In this document: positions 8,224-16,545 of the stretch, in pieces | Numbering within the stretch: position 1 is the stretch's first letter | Layout: the number at the start of each line of letters is the position of its first letter | From: an uncultured Winogradskyella sp. | Lineage (GTDB): Bacteria; Bacteroidota; Bacteroidia; Flavobacteriales; Flavobacteriaceae | Direction: 5' to 3' | DNA length: 64,000 nucleotides | Assembly: GCF_947498345.1 (NCBI RefSeq) | Contig: NZ_CANMJY010000001.1 | Coordinates: 434,001-498,000, forward strand | The notes under the pieces: generated by a model | Told to the model about the DNA's origin: nothing | Database searches by the model: none | Seen by the model: only the letters and a program-made list of their open reading frames with translations | Position numbers and translations under genes: made by a program

Positions 8224-8523
8224 ATGAAAGAAACCTCTCAAATAGACAAGGATTATATCGAAGCCTTTAACCAAGGGTATCTACTCTCAAAAGAGCTAAA
8301 TCTTAAACCTGAAATCCTAGATGGTATCAATGCAGGTAATAATCGTATGCAGGCAATGAAAGATGGAATGCAACAATTTCAAAAGGACAATGCCCTTGAG
8401 AAAATAAAGACTCAAAGTAAAGAAATTATTCCTTCCCTTGATATAGATAATATTGCGGAAAGCTATATTGACTTAGACAAGAATCACAAGGACAGAGATA
8501 AAGGTTTAGATATAGAATATTAG
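8224..8523 (+). CDS. Small hypothetical protein, 99 aa
   Basis: Last gene of the three-gene operon. Acidic and soluble; residues 8-35 (YIEAFNQGYLLSKELNLKPE and after) look helical, and the C-terminus is Asp/Lys-rich. Near-contact with the HTH gene suggests a joint function. No known family recognised. Confidence 0.7.
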   Translation: MKETSQIDKDYIEAFNQGYLLSKELNLKPEILDGINAGNNRMQAMKDGMQQFQKDNALEKIKTQSKEIIPSLDIDNIAESYIDLDKNHKDRDKGLDIEY

Positions 8524-8531
8524 TTCTAAAT

Positions 8532-8560
8532 AAAACAGCCCTTTGTGGGCTGTTTTATTT
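8532..8560. terminator. Terminator between convergent genes
   Basis: AAAACAGCCC (8532-8541), short loop, GGGCTGTTTT (8547-8556). A-rich on one side and T-rich on the other, so it can serve both the HTH operon and the convergent surface-protein gene. Confidence 0.9.
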
Positions 8561-8574
8561 TAGTTTAAATACTA

Positions 8575-10182
8575 TCACTTTTTAATAAGTTTCTTTATTA
8601 CGGTTTGATTGTTTTTATGCAATTTTAAAAGATATATTCCATCATCAAATAATCTAAAGTCAACATTATTGTTAACAGTCTTAATAGCTTTAATAAGTTT
8701 ACCCTCCAAAGAATAGACCTCAATCAAATCAATTTCACCAAATGGATAATCAATATTTAATTGCTCTTCAACTGGATTTGGATAGATTCTCAAATCAGCT
8801 TGGTTAAAATCAGAGACACTCAATCCTGAACAGTCCAATCCGCCATCAGTTATTGTCCATCCAAAAGTATTGATAAGTGTATTACGTGCAGTTTCTGAAT
8901 TACAATAATTACTATTACCACCGTGAAATTCTACATTGGATTGCAATGCTTGATTAGCCCAACTATTTAGAATTATATCATAGTTTTCTGTAGAAAGCAC
9001 CAAACCTGTAAACATTCTTTCCATTGTTGTAACGTTCTCTACATTCCAATTATCTAAAGGCTGGTCAAAGACATCTGCAAAATCAAACATAAAGTCCATA
9101 AACGCTACACTACTCACATCCCATGAATTAAGAGGTTGGTTAAAACTTTCTGTGAGGGCAAACATTCCACCCATATCCGTAACATTGCTAACATCCCAAT
9201 TATCTAGTGGCTGATTGAAGTTATCACTTGATAAAAACATTGAGGACATAAAAATTACACTTGAAACATCCCAATCATTAAGTGGCTGATCGAAGCTTTG
9301 CGAGTGCTGAAACATACCTCTCATATTGGTGACATTAGAAACATTCCATTGATTAATAGGGTGATTAAACGTATCAAAGCTCGAACCACCAAAAGGTGGA
9401 GGAGGAGTAAAGGCAAACATTTTTTCCATGTTCGTGACACTACTTACATCCCAACTATTTAAGGGCTGGTCAAAAGATTCTGCATCAAAAAATAACTCTT
9501 TCATGTTTCCAACATTACTCACATTCCAACTATCTATGTTTTGATTAAATGCTATTGCACCAGAGAACATTTCTTGCATATTATCAACATTGCCCACATT
9601 CCAATTATCTAACGGTTGGTTAAAAGAAGAAGCATTGTGAAATAGAAACTGCATTTTCTCTATATTACTAACATCCCAATTATTTATATTTTGATTAAAG
9701 GAAGTGGCATCTTCGAACATTGCAAACATAGTTGTGACATTGCTTAAATCGGGTGCATCAGTAGCGTTTATAACTAAATTAGTTGCGCCACGAAAGGCAG
9801 CAAGCATTGAGCCCCATTGAATATTACCCCATTGCTCAACTGAAATGATCTTCTCTTCTACATCAGTATCATTATTGATTGCTATACTAGGGAATTGACC
9901 TCTTATTCTGACTGTATAGGTTCCTGGTGTATCATATGAATGGGTGATTTCCCCAGTCACACCTAAATCATCAAAATTTCCATCATTATCCCAATCAACA
10001 TCATATTCATAGGCAAAACTATTTGAAAGAACAGGGATTTTTATTGTTAAATTATCCAAAGTACTTGGATTATCAGTTTTCCAAGTTGTCACAAAGTCAT
10101 TTTCAGAAATCTGGGCAAATAAATAGCTTTGACTAATCAATAAAATTATCACCAAAAATGCCTTACACTTAATCGTTCGCAT
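8575..10182 (-). CDS. BspA-family surface protein with type IX sorting domain
   Basis: 535 residues. Signal peptide (residues 1-24, ending LFAQ). A PKD-like domain follows (about 40-110, with YDVDWDNDGNFDD and HSYDTPGTYTVRI). Then come about ten DUF285/BspA repeats of the form FNQPLNxWDVSNVTNMxxMF (about 130-420). A C-terminal type IX sorting domain (about 460-535, YPNPVEEQLNI ... GIYLLKL ... VIKKLIKK) closes it. The protein should be exported by the Por system and anchored or released at the surface, likely for adhesion. Repeat number is prone to change by recombination. It is cargo, not transfer machinery. Confidence 0.93.
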   Translation of the reverse strand: MRTIKCKAFLVIILLISQSYLFAQISENDFVTTWKTDNPSTLDNLTIKIPVLSNSFAYEYDVDWDNDGNFDDLGVTGEITHSYDTPGTYTVRIRGQFPSIAINNDTDVEEKIISVEQWGNIQWGSMLAAFRGATNLVINATDAPDLSNVTTMFAMFEDATSFNQNINNWDVSNIEKMQFLFHNASSFNQPLDNWNVGNVDNMQEMFSGAIAFNQNIDSWNVSNVGNMKELFFDAESFDQPLNSWDVSSVTNMEKMFAFTPPPPFGGSSFDTFNHPINQWNVSNVTNMRGMFQHSQSFDQPLNDWDVSSVIFMSSMFLSSDNFNQPLDNWDVSNVTDMGGMFALTESFNQPLNSWDVSSVAFMDFMFDFADVFDQPLDNWNVENVTTMERMFTGLVLSTENYDIILNSWANQALQSNVEFHGGNSNYCNSETARNTLINTFGWTITDGGLDCSGLSVSDFNQADLRIYPNPVEEQLNIDYPFGEIDLIEVYSLEGKLIKAIKTVNNNVDFRLFDDGIYLLKLHKNNQTVIKKLIKK

Positions 10183-10627
10183 AGTTTTAAAGTTGAAAAG
10201 ATTAATAAAAATGTATACCTCGAAAAAGGGTTAAGTGTTTTTATCCTTTCTTTCATGATTTTCTCATCAAAGAAGCCTTTGGGCATACATATATAATTTG
10301 TCCGAAAATTAAATATATTGTGCCATCTTGTTTTTTTATTCCGAATAGTGTTTATCTCGTGGAATTGAGGTTTTTCACGCTCGGAAATTTTAGTGTTTTC
10401 GATAAGAATTAGGGTTCAGTACTAAAAGTGGACTGAAACTATAAGCAAATCTTTAGTCAATACGAATAAAATTAGTGAATCTAATAATTGAAAGTTAACA
10501 ACATATCTAAAATGTACTTCTTAATATGTTATCTTTAAAAATAAGTAATCTATCGGCCTTTCTTAACAAAATAAAATACTTAAAAACAAACTTCATTAGA
10601 ATATAAATTGCTGTCATTTATCAAAAC
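10183..10627. other. Non-coding gap
   Basis: About 445 bases upstream of both divergent genes. The only structured item is TTTGTCCGAAAAT at 10297-10309, which recurs at 14020-14032 beside the small recombinase. No RNA gene or open frame stands out. Confidence 0.5.
10297..10309. repeat. 13-bp direct repeat, left copy
   Basis: TTTGTCCGAAAAT, identical to 14020-14032, where it forms one arm of a recombinase-site-like inverted repeat. The two copies bracket the TetR/hydrolase/Fur/oxidoreductase module. Confidence 0.5.
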
Positions 10628-10643
10628 ATGAATAAATATTCAT
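10628..10643. promoter_or_regulatory. TetR operator, copy 1
   Basis: ATGAATA-AA-TATTCAT, a perfect palindrome with a 2-base spacer, repeated identically at 11245-11260. It lies just upstream of the regulator start I prefer (10655). Its first three bases mimic an in-frame start codon, which argues against starting at 10628. Confidence 0.75.
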
Positions 10644-10654
10644 ATTTTTACAAA

Positions 10655-11227
10655 ATGATTGAAAAAACAGAATACAGACTAAATCAAATTTTCACAGCCA
10701 CACTAAATCTTACAGGTAAAGTGGGTATTGCAGGTTTAAAAATGTCTGACATTGCTAAAGAAGCTAAAATAGCTAGCGGCACACTTTATATTTATTTCAA
10801 AAGTAAAGAAGAATTGCTAAATGCACTCTATTATAAGCTACAAAGAGAGAGCGCACCTGCAATCGTAGACACGATTAGCCATCTTCCTATCAATATTCAA
10901 CTTTATAAAATGTGGCATATTGCTCTTAAACGCTTAGTAGAAGATAACATGAGAATTATTTTTTTAGAACAATTTTTAATTTCCCCATTAATTTCAGACA
11001 CTAATAAAAATTTAGATATAAAATTCAAGAATTATTTAAAAGAATTACTTGATAAAGGTAAAAAAGAAAATTTAATAAAAGACATTGATAGCCAAATGCT
11101 CATTTCATTAATCATTGGTTTTATAAGGACTTATTCTACTTATTTAGTCAACGAAAAAGAAAGCATACTAACTGATGATTTAGTAGACAAATCTTTTGCC
11201 TTGTGCTGGCAAGCCATAGAAAAATAA
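10655..11227 (+). CDS. TetR/AcrR family regulator
   Basis: 190 residues from ATG 10655 (MIEKTEYRL). The helix-turn-helix is MSDIAKEAKIASGTLYIYF in the first 60 residues, followed by KSKEELLNALY typical of the family; the helical C-terminal ligand domain has no recognisable specificity. Two identical 16-bp palindromes, one before this gene and one before the hydrolase gene 3', point to autoregulation and control of the hydrolase. The longer frame from 10628 would place its first codons inside the operator. The inducer is unknown. Confidence 0.9.
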   Translation: MIEKTEYRLNQIFTATLNLTGKVGIAGLKMSDIAKEAKIASGTLYIYFKSKEELLNALYYKLQRESAPAIVDTISHLPINIQLYKMWHIALKRLVEDNMRIIFLEQFLISPLISDTNKNLDIKFKNYLKELLDKGKKENLIKDIDSQMLISLIIGFIRTYSTYLVNEKESILTDDLVDKSFALCWQAIEK

Positions 11228-11244
11228 AAAAATTTAAATCAAAA

Positions 11245-11260
11245 ATGAATAAATATTCAT
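11245..11260. promoter_or_regulatory. TetR operator, copy 2
   Basis: Second identical copy of ATGAATA-AA-TATTCAT, 40 bases before the hydrolase start, in the 72-base gap after the regulator gene. Confidence 0.75.
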
Positions 11261-11299
11261 TATAAATCTTTAGAAACTAATATTATTAATCTTTGAAAT

Positions 11300-12094
11300 A
11301 TGGAAACTAAAAAAATTAACATTAATGGAGAGCAACTTTCATATTACGACAATCAAAAAGGAAATATAGCACTCTTATTTATGCATGGAGCGTTTATTAA
11401 TAAAACGTATTGGGAAAGACAATTGTCACATTTCTCTGAAAATTACAGAACATTGGCTATCGATTTACCTGGGCATGGAAAGTCTTCTTTCAATCAAAAA
11501 ATATTAAATGGCCAAAGATTTGGTAAGGATATTAGTGAATTCATACAGAGATTATCTTTAAAGAATGTAATAATTATCGGACATTCTTTTGGTTCTGACG
11601 TTATGCTTGAGACTGTAGCTCAAAACAAAAATGAAATCATAGGTATAATTGAAATAGACCATATGAAAAACATTGGAATAGAACTTCCGAAAGAGGTAGT
11701 TAATCAGCTAATTAATGGTTTAAATACAAATTTTGAATATACCTGTGAACAGTTTGCAAAACAAGCCTTATTAACTAAGAAAACTAACCCAGAAATTGTA
11801 TCTCAATTACTAAAAGATTACAGAAATATGAACCCTGAAATTGGAATTCCATTACTTGAATATGGTTTCAGTTATCCCAATCGTCAACTAAAACTGCTAA
11901 AAGAATTAAAAATGAAATTAAATTCAATTCATGTAAATTACTCGCCTACTAACGTAGAAAATCTAAATAAATATCTCGGTGATAATTACGAATTGTATAA
12001 AATAAATGGAACTTGTCATTACCCAATGCTTGAGAATCCAGATGAGCTGAATGCAACTATTGAGAAGGTTTTATCATTAATAATTGGCGTTTAA
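11300..12094 (+). CDS. Alpha/beta hydrolase
   Basis: 264-residue single-domain serine hydrolase. Oxyanion-hole HG at 29-30 (FMHGAF), DLPGHGKS around 55-62, nucleophile elbow GHSFGS with Ser96, and the catalytic His near 241 (GTCHYPMLENP). No signal peptide, so cytoplasmic. Substrate unknown; proteins of this shape hydrolyse small esters or lactones. Likely repressed by the upstream TetR protein through the 11245 operator, so it may detoxify the compound that the regulator senses. Confidence 0.88.
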   Translation: METKKININGEQLSYYDNQKGNIALLFMHGAFINKTYWERQLSHFSENYRTLAIDLPGHGKSSFNQKILNGQRFGKDISEFIQRLSLKNVIIIGHSFGSDVMLETVAQNKNEIIGIIEIDHMKNIGIELPKEVVNQLINGLNTNFEYTCEQFAKQALLTKKTNPEIVSQLLKDYRNMNPEIGIPLLEYGFSYPNRQLKLLKELKMKLNSIHVNYSPTNVENLNKYLGDNYELYKINGTCHYPMLENPDELNATIEKVLSLIIGV

Positions 12095-12121
12095 GGTTAC
12101 TTTGCAAGTTAGTATTGTGCA

Positions 12122-12505
12122 TCAGGAACAATTATTACAATAGCCAGAAATAAGACCATTAATGGATTTAGCCATATATCCTTTTGGCAACGGAATATCA
12201 ATTTCATTTTCGAGACATTCTACAGTTCCACATTGCAGACATCTGAAATGAAAATGATTATGGTTATGCTCTCCTTTTTTCTCACCACAATTTAAGCACA
12301 AAGCAAAGTACTGTTTTCCATCATCGCCAACAATTCTGTGAACCCAACCATCATCACAAAAACGATTGAGAACACGATAAATAGTTGCCCTATCAATATT
12401 AGAATTCAATTTTTCCTGTAGCATTTCGTGACTTAAAGCAGAATTAGAGGACGATTTCAAAATTTCCAAAATTTCTGTTTTAGATTTTGTATTTCTTCTT
12501 TTCAT
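12122..12505 (-). CDS. Fur-family metalloregulator
   Basis: 127 residues. Winged helix at the N-terminus (ATIYRVLNRFCDDGWVHRI, about 39-57). Metal-binding C-terminal half with CxxC pairs (CLNCGE near 69, CLQCG near 89, CNNC near 123) and the His-rich HNHNHFHF between them, the pattern of Fur/Zur/PerR proteins. Divergent from the small protein and oxidoreductase genes, with a 63-bp shared promoter region holding a Fur-box-like element. Whether it senses zinc, iron or peroxide cannot be told. Confidence 0.88.
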   Translation of the reverse strand: MKRRNTKSKTEILEILKSSSNSALSHEMLQEKLNSNIDRATIYRVLNRFCDDGWVHRIVGDDGKQYFALCLNCGEKKGEHNHNHFHFRCLQCGTVECLENEIDIPLPKGYMAKSINGLISGYCNNCS

Positions 12506-12518
12506 TTGTTAATGCGAC

Positions 12519-12537
12519 TTTGTTGCAATAAAGCAAA
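12519..12537. promoter_or_regulatory. Possible Fur/Zur-like box
   Basis: TTTGTTGCAATAAAGCAAA, an imperfect inverted repeat in the divergent promoter region between the Fur-family gene and its neighbours. The position fits an operator; the symmetry is weak. Confidence 0.35.
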
Positions 12538-12568
12538 TTTTTATTACTTTTACAAAAAAAATACTCTC

Positions 12569-12736
12569 ATGTCTGAATGTCAAATTGATATAACCCAATT
12601 AAGCAACCTAAAGATAGAGCATCTAGATAGGGAATATATAATCACGTTAGTTGATGGTTCAAATACAGAGATATTGAAGGGTTACGGCATTTCTGTAGTA
12701 TCAGCACTAAATGATTTGCACAACAATTTATTATAA
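12569..12736 (+). CDS. Small hypothetical protein, 55 aa
   Basis: Starts at the ATG reading MSECQIDITQL; a frame beginning at 12506 would read through the Fur-gene promoter and is unlikely. Ends ISVVSALNDLHNNLL. Six bases before the oxidoreductase gene, so the two are co-transcribed, probably under the divergent Fur-like regulator. No family recognised. Confidence 0.65.
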   Translation: MSECQIDITQLSNLKIEHLDREYIITLVDGSNTEILKGYGISVVSALNDLHNNLL

Positions 12737-12742
12737 ATATAG

Positions 12743-13747
12743 ATGGTATCAAGAAGAAAATTCATCAAAAAAAGTGCTTTGGCTGCAACTGCTATAATTA
12801 CAACACCTTCATTGATGTCATTTGCTAAATACGATATTATGAAAGACAAAAAAGAATTTGAAGTTATCATTATTGGCGGAAGTTATGCAGGACTTTCGGC
12901 AGCAATGGCTTTAGGAAGATCATTGAGAAAAACATTAGTTATAGATAGTGGAAAACCTTGTAATAGACAAACACCACAGGCACATAATTTCATAACGCAC
13001 GATGGAAAAGAGCCAAGTGTAATCTCTCAAATTGCTAGAAAACAAGTAGAAGAATATCCAACTGTGCGATTTTATTCGGGTTTAGCTACCAACGGAAGAC
13101 AAATTGAAGATGGATTTGAAATCATAACACAAAACAGCGACAGCTTTAAAGCCAAAAAAATAATCTTGGCGACTGGAATTAAAGATATAATGCCAAGAAT
13201 TAAAGGCTTTTCAGAAAGTTGGGGAATATCTATAATTCATTGTCCTTATTGCCACGGCTACGAATATCGAAATGAGAAAACAGGAATTTTTGGAAATGGC
13301 GATTATGGATTTGAGTTCTCTAAAATGATTAGTAATTGGACAGATGATTTAACGTTATTTACTAACGGAAAATCAGAATTAGATGACGAACAAACCAAAA
13401 AATTAGAACTAAATAACATCAAAATAATAGAAAAAGAAATCGCTAGCTTTGAAAACGTAGATGGCCATCTTAAAAACATCGTTTTTAATGATGGTAAAAA
13501 ACATCCAATAAAAGCAGTCTATTCACAAGTGCCTTTTGTTCAACATAGTGACATATCAAATCAATTGGGTTGTGAATTAGATGAAAATGGTTACATCAAA
13601 GTAGATATGTTCCAAAAAACAAATGTTGAAGGACTATTTGCCTGTGGCGATAACACTACATTTATGCGTTCTATTGCCAATGCAGTCGCAACAGGAACTG
13701 TAGCAGGCTCAATGTCTAATAAAGAACTTATTGATGAATATTTTTGA
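12743..13747 (+). CDS. Thioredoxin-reductase-like FAD/NAD(P) oxidoreductase
   Basis: 334 residues. FAD-binding GGSYAG at 45-50, redox pair CPYC at 167-170 (HCPYCHGYEY), a second nucleotide site as GNGDYG near 180 in place of the usual GGGDSA, and CGDN near 302. The N-terminus (SRRKFIKKSALAATAII) looks like a twin-arginine signal, unusual for this mostly cytoplasmic family. An alternative start at MKDKKEFEVIIIGG (residue 33) would give the cytoplasmic form. Downstream of a Fur-family regulator, so probably a redox or metal-stress function. Confidence 0.88.
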   Translation: MVSRRKFIKKSALAATAIITTPSLMSFAKYDIMKDKKEFEVIIIGGSYAGLSAAMALGRSLRKTLVIDSGKPCNRQTPQAHNFITHDGKEPSVISQIARKQVEEYPTVRFYSGLATNGRQIEDGFEIITQNSDSFKAKKIILATGIKDIMPRIKGFSESWGISIIHCPYCHGYEYRNEKTGIFGNGDYGFEFSKMISNWTDDLTLFTNGKSELDDEQTKKLELNNIKIIEKEIASFENVDGHLKNIVFNDGKKHPIKAVYSQVPFVQHSDISNQLGCELDENGYIKVDMFQKTNVEGLFACGDNTTFMRSIANAVATGTVAGSMSNKELIDEYF

Positions 13748-14070
13748 TAAAAAGCCAGTGGTTAACAATGCATATAAGTAAAAGCGGTTTGATTTTATAA
13801 TCGAACTGTTTTATTTTTCATTAAATACATTTTATATAAAAGTATTAGGTTATAAATCCGCCATTACTCATCCACGTGGCCATGAGCATGATAAATTTTC
13901 AGGAATTGTAAGTCTATTATAAAGTAACTATTTTTAAAACTTAAAACTATATCACCTTAGTTAGAACTCTAAAGCAATAAAAGTCAGTAATGTATTAAAA
14001 AAGATATTTTGTTTTGATTTTTGTCCGAAAATATTTAATAATCGGACAGTTATGATTCGAAAGGTTTGAC
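13748..14070. other. Non-coding gap before recombinase
   Basis: About 320 bases. Apart from the inverted repeat at 14022-14048, it holds a weak hairpin near 13780-13810 and possibly a decayed coding remnant near 13860-13910. Nothing recognisable. Confidence 0.45.
14022..14048. repeat. Recombinase-site-like inverted repeat
   Basis: TGTCCGA (14022-14028) and TCGGACA (14042-14048) flank a 13-base AT-rich spacer, 22 bases before the tyrosine recombinase start. This arm-spacer-arm layout is that of a tyrosine recombinase core site. The left arm belongs to the 13-mer TTTGTCCGAAAAT also found at 10297. Confidence 0.5.
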
Positions 14071-14646
14071 ATGTACAAAACTGCCATGACGTTGCATACT
14101 AGAATAGGTCAACGTAAATACCTCAATCAAGAAGAGAGACTAAGGTTTTTTGAGATTACAAAAAAGAGAAACATTGATATTCAGCTCTTCAGTCAATTAT
14201 TACTCTTTACTGGAGCAAGAATAGCAGAAGTGCATAATCTTAGTATTCACAATATAGACTTCTCAAATAAAACAGTAATATTAGAAACTTTAAAAAGAAG
14301 AAAAAAAGGCATATTTCGAGAAATACCACTACCCTTATTTCTCTTAAACATACTTGAAATATATATTCAAGATTTATATGGCAAATTTACCAAGAATGAA
14401 CCTTTATTCTTGTTTTCGTTGCGAACGGCTTCCAGGCATATAAAGCGTATTATGATGGAAGCTAAAATCTTTGGTGTTAAAGGCTCGTCTAGAGGTCTTA
14501 GACATGGTTTTGCCGTTCACGCTGTTTCACATGTACCTTTGACTATGGTTAGAAAGTGGTTAGGACATTCTTCTTTAGAAACAACAGCCATTTATCTTGA
14601 TGTAACCGGTAAGGAAGAGCGAGAAATCGCTAAAAAACTCTGGTAA
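14071..14646 (+). CDS. Small tyrosine recombinase
   Basis: 191 residues, essentially just the catalytic domain. Arg50 (TGARIAEV), the RGLRHGFAVHA box with Arg144 (the first position, usually His, is Arg141), His166 (WLGHSS) and nucleophile Tyr175 (AIYLDV). The N-terminal arm/core-binding domain of phage integrases is absent, as in small plasmid resolvase-type recombinases. An inverted repeat just upstream may be its target. Probably resolves multimers or moves a cargo segment rather than integrating the whole island, since a full-length integrase lies at 17577. Confidence 0.88.
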   Translation: MYKTAMTLHTRIGQRKYLNQEERLRFFEITKKRNIDIQLFSQLLLFTGARIAEVHNLSIHNIDFSNKTVILETLKRRKKGIFREIPLPLFLLNILEIYIQDLYGKFTKNEPLFLFSLRTASRHIKRIMMEAKIFGVKGSSRGLRHGFAVHAVSHVPLTMVRKWLGHSSLETTAIYLDVTGKEEREIAKKLW

Positions 14647-14683
14647 AATTAGGGAAAAGTATGAATATTTTTCTATAATATTT

Positions 14684-15154
14684 CTATGGAGTAAAAGATG
14701 TTATATTATTATCTGCAAATGAATTATAATCACAATCAGACAAGATAAGATGATCAAGAATTTTTAAATCCAGATAACTTGCGCCCTGCACTAGCCTTTT
14801 AGTTAATGAAATGTCGGACTCACTTGGATTAAGATTGCCTGATGGGTGATTGTGGCCAAGAATAAGGCCACAAGCCCTCGTCTTTAATGCTGATGCAAAA
14901 ACCAATTTTGCATCTACAAGTGTTCCTGAAACTCCACCTGAAGAAATGGGAACTATACCCATACAGCTATTATTCCTGTCAAGAAGTAGTATTTTGAACT
15001 CTTCAAATAAATTGATGGTTAAGTCGTTCCAATTTTCCCTAAAAAGCTTCTCGGCATCTTTGGAACAAGATACTTTTGGGCGGTCAGAAGCTTTGACCTT
15101 GCGCTTATAAGTTAGGGCAATTTCACTAATATTGGTTTTGAATTTTTCTGTCAT
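14684..15154 (-). CDS. RadC-like JAB-domain protein
   Basis: 156 residues, the short form common on plasmids and islands, lacking the N-terminal HhH part of chromosomal RadC. JAMM metal motif GHNHPSGNLNPSESD, followed by LKILDHLILSD. Often called a DNA-repair protein, but its function is unproven; in mobile elements it may assist DNA entry. Convergent with the small recombinase. Confidence 0.92.
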   Translation of the reverse strand: MTEKFKTNISEIALTYKRKVKASDRPKVSCSKDAEKLFRENWNDLTINLFEEFKILLLDRNNSCMGIVPISSGGVSGTLVDAKLVFASALKTRACGLILGHNHPSGNLNPSESDISLTKRLVQGASYLDLKILDHLILSDCDYNSFADNNITSFTP

Positions 15155-15239
15155 ATATAGATTTTGACAAATAATTCAAAACAAGATTACGCACAAAAGA
15201 GTAATTTCTCTTTATTAGAAAAATTAAGCTAGGTTAAAA

Positions 15240-15257
15240 ATACGTAGTACTACGTAT
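15240..15257. repeat. 18-bp perfect palindrome
   Basis: ATACGTAGTACTACGTAT, self-complementary with no spacer; an operator-like site between the RadC-like gene and the nitrilase operon. Confidence 0.6.
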
Positions 15258-15288
15258 ATTCTCGTGTTAAATAAATCACTTTATTTGT

Positions 15289-15307
15289 AAAACCTATTAT
15301 AGGTTTT
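15289..15307. repeat. 19-bp interrupted palindrome
   Basis: AAAACCTA-TTA-TAGGTTTT. Too few GC pairs for a good terminator; more likely a protein-binding site. Confidence 0.5.
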
Positions 15308-15643
15308 CATAGAGTTTAAAAAAAACAAGTTTTTGAGATTAACATAGTTTTACATGTTTTTTTTCTGACTTGGCATAGTTTTGGGTTCTGTTTACGCAAA
15401 GTGCCTAATGGTTATTTGGTGATGGTGAAAACATGGCTTTTTAGTAATGTTATGACTCTGTTACTGTCAAAAAGACAGATGTAAATATTTGATGTTCAAC
15501 GATTAAAATATTGTGATTAAACAAAATATATTATATTCGTAAAGTTTTCCATTGAATTATTAGTAGCATTTTGGTAAAAAATAAATGGAATTTACGCTTG
15601 AGTTACGTGAAAATTTCATAATTTTAAAAGTAAGAGTATTTTT

Positions 15644-16531
15644 ATGGCGAATTTGATTTATCCAGTATTAAGGAGAGCAGAATTTTCTCAACCAGAGGAG
15701 AATTTGAATAAAAAAGTTGCAAGACAAATTGCAACCGAAATTAAAAACTCATGGAAATCCTTATCTCAAAAACATATCGATGTTGTAAAAAAAATTCTTG
15801 ATAGTGATTTAGTTGAAATAGATTATAAACAAAATAAGGAAAAAGATGCTAGATTGACAGAAGAAGGTTTAAGTGCATTTGTTGTTGATAATCCTGTCAT
15901 AAATGCTCAATGGAAAAATTACTCTTTTCAAATAAGAACTACTATTGCTGTATGTCATCAGGAATCATCTACAAAAAATTGGACAAGGGTTTCTTTAAAT
16001 AACCCTATTTCAAAAGAAAATAAAGACTTTAAAAAGTTAAAAGAATTCTATAAAAAAATAGCTTCAGATTGTTGTACCATTAGTCACAAAGAGTTTAGTG
16101 AAATAGTTTCCAAAAAACAACAATCACGACCTGACGCCATTGGTGATTTCACTATACTAACATTTGGAGTAGAGGACGAGAAGTTAGGGCAGTACTTAGA
16201 ATTATTTGATGATACAGATTTGATGCTCAAGGATTTATTTCAAAACAAAGAAGCAAAGAATCTAATTGGTGACTATTATAAGAGATTATTTGGAAAAAAC
16301 AAAAGTGATCTTTTAAAAAATCTGAGTCGAGAAAACTTCTGGATGACTGCAAATTCTAATTTAGTTAATAATGAAGGCTATTTTGAGAATAGTAATGTTC
16401 TTTACAAAATAATGCTTCAAAATAACGATAGTATTTTTGCTTATGGTTTGGGACATGAAAATTCAGAAGAAAAAGAATTAGCTAAGTTGTCATCTTTAAA
16501 AATAGGTAAACACTACGCAAAAAATATATAA
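15644..16531 (+). CDS. Unknown protein paired with a nitrilase-fold enzyme
   Basis: 295 residues with no family I recognise. Soluble, mixed helix and strand; one cysteine pair (CC near residue 148). N-terminal third rich in Lys/Glu helices, central QIRTTIAVCHQESS, C-terminal ENFWMTANSNLV and IFAYGLGHENSEEK. It ends 14 bases before the nitrilase-like gene on the same strand, so the two form an operon. Position between a RadC-like gene and the integrase is typical of island cargo such as defence modules, but no defence function is visible in the sequence itself. Confidence 0.75.
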   Translation: MANLIYPVLRRAEFSQPEENLNKKVARQIATEIKNSWKSLSQKHIDVVKKILDSDLVEIDYKQNKEKDARLTEEGLSAFVVDNPVINAQWKNYSFQIRTTIAVCHQESSTKNWTRVSLNNPISKENKDFKKLKEFYKKIASDCCTISHKEFSEIVSKKQQSRPDAIGDFTILTFGVEDEKLGQYLELFDDTDLMLKDLFQNKEAKNLIGDYYKRLFGKNKSDLLKNLSRENFWMTANSNLVNNEGYFENSNVLYKIMLQNNDSIFAYGLGHENSEEKELAKLSSLKIGKHYAKNI

Positions 16532-16545
16532 CCAACCACATTCCA

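Larger units (their letters stand above)
15155..15643. other. Non-coding gap with palindromes
   Basis: About 490 AT-rich bases ahead of the 15644 operon. It contains two perfect palindromes (15240-15257 and 15289-15307) and no open frame of note; its length suggests a regulated promoter or loss of a gene. Confidence 0.5.

Noticed and set aside
14071-14646. Integron integrase for the cassette array
   Set aside because: It has only a bare catalytic domain with no IntI-specific insertion, and it lies in the island at the downstream end of the array, not where an integron platform should be.
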